NCBI GenBank assembly: GCA_009927565.1 | Contig: RFMT01000350.1 | Coordinates: 1-8,496 of the forward strand | From: Acidimicrobiia bacterium | GTDB lineage: Bacteria; Actinomycetota; Acidimicrobiia; Acidimicrobiales; Ilumatobacteraceae | DNA length: 8,496 bases | Direction: 5' to 3' | Part shown: one piece after another, positions 4,924 through 8,496 of the stretch | Numbering within the stretch: the first letter of the stretch is position 1 | Layout of the letters: each line of letters begins with the position of its first letter | The notes under the pieces: model-generated | Seen by the model: only the letters and a program-made list of their open reading frames with translations | What the model was told of the DNA's origin: nothing | The model's database searches: none | Program-made: the position numbers and the translations under genes

Positions 4924-6663
4924 GTGGCAGATCCGATCGTTTATGTTGAGCAGCGCATTGCTGCCGCATTCGCCAAGGTCGCAGGAGCCAAAGCAGACGG
5001 CATTGACACGGCAGTGCGATCGAGCGATCGCGCCGATGCCCAAGTAAATGGATCGATTGCACTTGCCAAAGCGATGGGGCTGGCGCCGCGTGATGTGGCT
5101 ACAAAAGTTCTTGAAGTTGCCGACCTTAAAGATATTTGTACTGACGCCCAAGTTGCCGGACCAGGTTTCATCAATTTAACTTTTAAAAACGAGTTTTTGT
5201 CGCGTGAACTGATGGCTTCGAGCGCGAGCGAGAAACTCGGAGTACGCAATGCGACAAAGCCGCGGAAAATCGTTATTGACTATTCGGCACCGAATGTGGC
5301 AAAAGAGATGCACGTCGGACATTTGCGCTCGACCGTTATCGGTGATGCGCTTGCACGAATTCTGGCCTTTGTTGGTAACTCGGTTTTGCGCGAAAACCAT
5401 GTCGGCGATTGGGGTACACCGTTTGGCATGTTGATTGAACATTTGGTTGATTTGGGCGAGACCGATGCCGCAAATGAACTTTCTGTTGGTGACCTCGATT
5501 CGTTCTATCGCAGTGCGCGAAAGAAGTTCGACGAATCAGAACAGTTTCAAGCACGGGCTCGGGCGCGAGTTGTGCTGTTGCAGAGCGGCGACGCAGAGAC
5601 GTTGCGACTTTGGAAACTTCTAGTTGCCGAAAGCACGAGATATTTTCAAATGATCTATCGCACGCTTGGGGTTTTGCTTGAGGACACCGACATCATGGGT
5701 GAAAGCGCGTATAACGACTTGTTGCCGCAAGTTGTCGAGCGACTTAGGAATTCGAAAATGCTGACGACTAGTGACGGGGCAGAAGTTGTGTTTGCCGAAG
5801 GTTTCGTTAACCGCGAGAATCAACCGTTGCCGTTGATTATCCGTAAGACTGACGGTGGATACAACTATGCGACAAGCGATCTTGCGTGTGTGATTGATCG
5901 TGTTGAGAGACTGAACGCAGATTTGTTGTTGTATGTCGTTGGTGCACCACAGGCACAACATCTGCAAATGGTTGCCGCCGTATCTAAGCAGGCGGGCTGG
6001 TTGAATTCGTCGCGCGAGATGGTGCATGTTTCGTTTGGCAATGTTCTAGGTGCGGATAAAAAAATGTTGAGGACGCGAAGCGGTAAGGCGGTGAAACTCG
6101 ACGCGTTGTTGACTGAGGCAGTAGAGCGTGCGGCCAATGCGGTCGCTGAGAAGAACCCAGAATTGTCGGATGCGGCGAAGGCGACAATTGCCAGAACTGT
6201 GGGCATCGGTGCGGTGAAATATGCCGACCTATCGACCGACAGAATAAAGGACTACACATTTGATTGGGATCGGATGTTGTCGTTTGACGGCAACACAGCG
6301 CCGTACTTGCAATATGCGCACGCCCGAATCTGCAGTATTTTTCGGCGTGCCAACATCGAGCGCGCGAGCGTGCGAAGTTTTGCGCCAGTGATTAGCCATA
6401 CTGCTGAACGCGAGTTGGCGATGCGTGTGTTGCAATTTGACTCGGCGCTTTGGGACACGATTGACAAATACAGTCCACATCGTTTGTGCACTTATCTTTA
6501 TGAATTGGCGACGAGTTTCTCGTCATTCTATGAACAGTGCCCCGTGCTGAAAGCAGAAACCGAATCTGAACGCAACAGTCGTTTGATGATTTGTGATTTG
6601 ACGGCGCGAGTATTGCAGACAGGTCTTAACGTGTTGGGCATCGAAGTACCGGAGCAAATGTGA
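4924..6663 (+). CDS. argS: Arginyl-tRNA synthetase
   Basis: A class I aminoacyl-tRNA synthetase that charges tRNA-Arg with arginine in the cytoplasm. It has 579 residues from GTG 4924. The N-terminal tRNA-D-loop-binding domain (about 1-100) includes VRSSDRADAQVNG. The catalytic Rossmann domain begins with the HIGH-type motif in SAPNVAKEMHVGHLRST (HVGH at 130-133). NHVGDWGTPFGM (158-169) follows, and the KMSK-equivalent loop is DKKMLRTRSGK (378-388), the degenerate form usual for ArgS. The DALR anticodon-binding domain starts near YLQYAHARI (461-469) and ends in IEVPEQM, close to the family's conserved C-terminal methionine. An in-frame TTG at 4894 would add ten residues, but VADPIVYVE is where relatives begin. 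GAAAGG abuts the GTG and is too close to be a good ribosome site. An alternative reading is leaderless initiation with AACAAT (4912-4917) as a poor -10. The TGA overlaps the lysA GTG by 4 bases. Confidence 0.97.
   Translation: MADPIVYVEQRIAAAFAKVAGAKADGIDTAVRSSDRADAQVNGSIALAKAMGLAPRDVATKVLEVADLKDICTDAQVAGPGFINLTFKNEFLSRELMASSASEKLGVRNATKPRKIVIDYSAPNVAKEMHVGHLRSTVIGDALARILAFVGNSVLRENHVGDWGTPFGMLIEHLVDLGETDAANELSVGDLDSFYRSARKKFDESEQFQARARARVVLLQSGDAETLRLWKLLVAESTRYFQMIYRTLGVLLEDTDIMGESAYNDLLPQVVERLRNSKMLTTSDGAEVVFAEGFVNRENQPLPLIIRKTDGGYNYATSDLACVIDRVERLNADLLLYVVGAPQAQHLQMVAAVSKQAGWLNSSREMVHVSFGNVLGADKKMLRTRSGKAVKLDALLTEAVERAANAVAEKNPELSDAAKATIARTVGIGAVKYADLSTDRIKDYTFDWDRMLSFDGNTAPYLQYAHARICSIFRRANIERASVRSFAPVISHTAERELAMRVLQFDSALWDTIDKYSPHRLCTYLYELATSFSSFYEQCPVLKAETESERNSRLMICDLTARVLQTGLNVLGIEVPEQM
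6651..6654 (+). promoter_or_regulatory. Shine-Dalgarno GGAG for lysA
   Basis: GGAG lies 5 bases before the GTG at 6660, inside the last codons of argS. It supports the GTG start and translational coupling of the two genes. Confidence 0.6.
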
Positions 6664-7943
6664 GTCGTATCGCCAGACACTTATTGCCTGATTCGGCAAA
6701 GACGAACGCTTTTGGGCACCTCGAAATTGGTGGCTGTGATCTGATCGCACTTGCCGACAAGTTTGGTACGCCGACCTTTGTCTATGACGAAGCACATTTG
6801 CGAGCGCGATGCCAAGAGGCTGTAAGCGCTTTCGGCAAGCACCGAGTTGTGTATGCGACGAAAGCGTTTTTGTGCGGGGCGATGGCTCGTTTGGCGCATG
6901 AAGAGGGTCTGTTGCTTGATGTAGCGACAGGGGGAGAACTTTTTGTTGCACTGAACGCGGGTGTACCTGGTTCGGCGTGTGTGATGCACGGCAACAACAA
7001 GTCGACTGAAGAACTTAAGATGGCCCTCGACGCTGACGTTCAGCACATAGTCGTCGATAATTTTGACGAACTTGATCGACTCGACGCCCTTCACGCAAGT
7101 GGCGCAAAACGCGTACGAGTTCAATTGCGAATTACGCCGGGTGTTGCCGTGCATACACACGAATTTGTTTCGACTGGTCAAGACGACTCGAAGTTTGGTT
7201 TCAATTTGCGCAACGGTGACGCGCAACGGGCGGTTGATCGTGCGCGATCATCGTCGAGCGTCGAGTTTGTGGGCATTCACTGTCATATTGGATCCAACGT
7301 TTTCGCTGCAGAAAATTTCACGCAGGCGGCACAGATAATGGTTGACTTTGCCAATCAACTTGGGGTCGACGAATTGACTTTGGGTGGTGGTCTCGGCGTT
7401 GCTTATCTCGAATCAGAACATGCGCCGACAATTACACAATGGGCGCAATCATTGGCAGCGGCGACTGCAAAGTTGAGCAAGACTACGAAAGTATTTGTTG
7501 AACCAGGTAGAGCGATCGTGGCGAGTGCAGCCGTGACTCTTTATCGAATCGGCTCGATAAAGCAATTGCCAGGTATTCGCACGTATGTGGCAGTTGATGG
7601 TGGCATGAGCGACAACCCGCGACCTGTCTTGTATGACTCTGGTTACGAGGCATTTTTGCCTGCACGCGTTGATTCAGATCGCACCGAACGTGCGAGAGTT
7701 GTTGGCAAACACTGCGAGAGTGGCGATGTGTTGATTAACGATGCGATGTTGCCGAGTGGTTATGCAGTTGGTGATGTGTTGGCAACACCAGTGACAGGTG
7801 CGTATGGACACAGTATGGGTTCTAACTACAACAAAGTCACTCGTCCACCAGTTGTGTTTGTGCGCGATGGTGTTGCTCGAGTTGTTGTTCGTCGTGAGAG
7901 TTACACAGACCTCGTTAGTCTCGACGTCGCAGATAGCGTATAA
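6660..7943 (+). CDS. lysA: Diaminopimelate decarboxylase
   Basis: Catalyses the last step of lysine synthesis, meso-diaminopimelate to lysine plus CO2, with pyridoxal phosphate; a fold-type III enzyme active as a dimer. The 427-residue product carries the PLP lysine in YATKAF (K68), DVATGGE (87-93), KFG (178-180), HCHIGS (207-212), the phosphate-binding GGGLG (242-246) and EPGR (281-284). It also has CESGD (352-356, with catalytic C352 contributed across the dimer) and YGHSMGSNYN (382-391) near the C-terminus. It is a little shorter than many actinobacterial LysA proteins but nothing essential is missing. The start is GTG 6660, overlapping the argS stop by 4 bases (GTGA), with GGAG 5 bases upstream. 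An argS-lysA operon is known from Corynebacterium, where it responds to arginine and lysine; no such control element is visible here. LysA also sets how much diaminopimelate remains for peptidoglycan. Confidence 0.97.
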   Translation: MSRIARHLLPDSAKTNAFGHLEIGGCDLIALADKFGTPTFVYDEAHLRARCQEAVSAFGKHRVVYATKAFLCGAMARLAHEEGLLLDVATGGELFVALNAGVPGSACVMHGNNKSTEELKMALDADVQHIVVDNFDELDRLDALHASGAKRVRVQLRITPGVAVHTHEFVSTGQDDSKFGFNLRNGDAQRAVDRARSSSSVEFVGIHCHIGSNVFAAENFTQAAQIMVDFANQLGVDELTLGGGLGVAYLESEHAPTITQWAQSLAAATAKLSKTTKVFVEPGRAIVASAAVTLYRIGSIKQLPGIRTYVAVDGGMSDNPRPVLYDSGYEAFLPARVDSDRTERARVVGKHCESGDVLINDAMLPSGYAVGDVLATPVTGAYGHSMGSNYNKVTRPPVVFVRDGVARVVVRRESYTDLVSLDVADSV

Positions 7944-7945
7944 AT

Positions 7946-8496
7946 ATGGTTTCGCAGACCAAATCAGAAGTCGTTCGCCTTGGGGTTCTTGGGCACGGTG
8001 TGGTTGGCTCGGCGTTTGTCAAGCTTGTGGCTCGCCAATCTGATCAAATTTTGGCGCGAAGTGGTGTACGCCTCGAAGTTACAAAAGTCTGCGTGCGCGA
8101 CAAGGCAAAAAAACACACTCTGCCCAAAGGTGCAGTGTTGGTTACTGATGCACACGAACTTGTGCAGTCACCCGACGTAGATCTTGTAGTCGAATTAATG
8201 GGAGGACTTGAACCGGCGTTTCAACTGATTTCTGAATCGCTGGGCAAGCACAAGCCAGTAGTCACTGCTAACAAGGCTTTATTGGCTAAGCACGGTGTCG
8301 AACTGTTTGCGACGGCTGACGCAGCGTCGACCGACTTGTTGTTTGAAGCCGCAGTTTGCGGTGGTATTCCGTTGATTCGACCATTGCGTGAAAGTTTGCG
8401 GGGCGAGCCGATCTCGCGTGTGATGGGCATTGTCAACGGCACGACGAACTTTATTTTGACCAAGATGAGCGAGGTTGGTGCCGACTATTCGGTTGC
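7946..8496 (+). CDS. hom: Homoserine dehydrogenase (5' part, cut by window end)
   Basis: Reduces aspartate semialdehyde to homoserine with NAD(P)H, the branch point to threonine, methionine and isoleucine. The first 183 codons are present and the frame runs off the right edge. The N-terminal dinucleotide-binding fold has GVLGHGVVG (13-21). VVELMGGLEP (81-90) and VTANKALLA (106-114, with the conserved lysine K110) follow. The catalytic domain opens with FEAAVCGGIPLIRPLRESL (133-151) and VNGTTNFIL (163-171), a family hallmark. The remaining catalytic residues and any C-terminal ACT domain are outside the window, so feedback regulation by threonine cannot be judged. The ATG at 7946 follows the lysA stop after only two bases. 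No Shine-Dalgarno sequence is visible, so translation probably depends on coupling to lysA. TATAAAT just upstream is noted but is too close to this ATG to act as its -10. Confidence 0.95.
   Translation, partial: MVSQTKSEVVRLGVLGHGVVGSAFVKLVARQSDQILARSGVRLEVTKVCVRDKAKKHTLPKGAVLVTDAHELVQSPDVDLVVELMGGLEPAFQLISESLGKHKPVVTANKALLAKHGVELFATADAASTDLLFEAAVCGGIPLIRPLRESLRGEPISRVMGIVNGTTNFILTKMSEVGADYSV

Noticed and set aside
785..5031. GCGATCGC octamers at 785-792 and 5024-5031, resembling the HIP1 palindrome
   Set aside because: Two copies within coding sequence in 8.5 kb are not significant enrichment, and both fit ordinary codon use.

Overview
The window is a fully co-oriented, gene-dense stretch of chromosome with all genes on the + strand and no gap longer than about 70 bases. 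It reads like a moderate-GC actinobacterium. The order argS-lysA-hom is a classic actinobacterial arrangement, GTG starts are common, and several genes overlap by 1-4 bases. The moderate GC, lean spacing and protein flavour suggest a freshwater or marine Acidimicrobiia-like lineage. That placement is inference and was not tested by any search.

Layout: (1) 1-2250 is the end of a dipeptide/oligopeptide (Dpp/Opp-type) ABC importer operon: the 3' end of the DppC-like permease, then two ATPases (DppD-like and DppF-like) joined by ATGA and TAATG overlaps. Both ATPases have an intact nucleotide-binding domain and an identically spaced four-cysteine C-terminal module of the kind that holds an iron-sulfur cluster in DppD proteins. 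(2) 2284-3222 is an inosine-uridine-type nucleoside hydrolase. (3) 3254-4855 is an unrecognised polytopic membrane protein with an extracytoplasmic C-terminal domain, possibly a GT-C-like glycosyltransferase. It is visibly more AT-rich than its neighbours. (4) 4924-8496 is arginyl-tRNA synthetase, diaminopimelate decarboxylase and the first third of homoserine dehydrogenase. These form one tightly coupled housekeeping operon for translation and aspartate-family amino acids; thrC and thrB would be expected further on, outside the window.

Functionally, the left half is scavenging (peptide import, nucleoside salvage) and the right half is core amino-acid metabolism. Genes inside the apparent operons (dppD, dppF, lysA) have recognisable Shine-Dalgarno sequences. 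The two genes that may head transcription units (nucleoside hydrolase and argS) start with GTG and lack a properly spaced one, so they may be leaderless.

The most unusual feature is a 30-bp direct repeat with one mismatch. It forms the very 3' end, including the stop codon, of both the nucleoside hydrolase gene (3196-3225) and the membrane protein gene (4829-4858). Two unrelated proteins therefore end in the same eight residues, AIRACPER. The repeats bracket exactly one gene, the AT-rich membrane gene, which looks like the footprint of a gene insertion, a cassette-like gain or a dispersed 3'-end element. I do not recognise this repeat as a known element.
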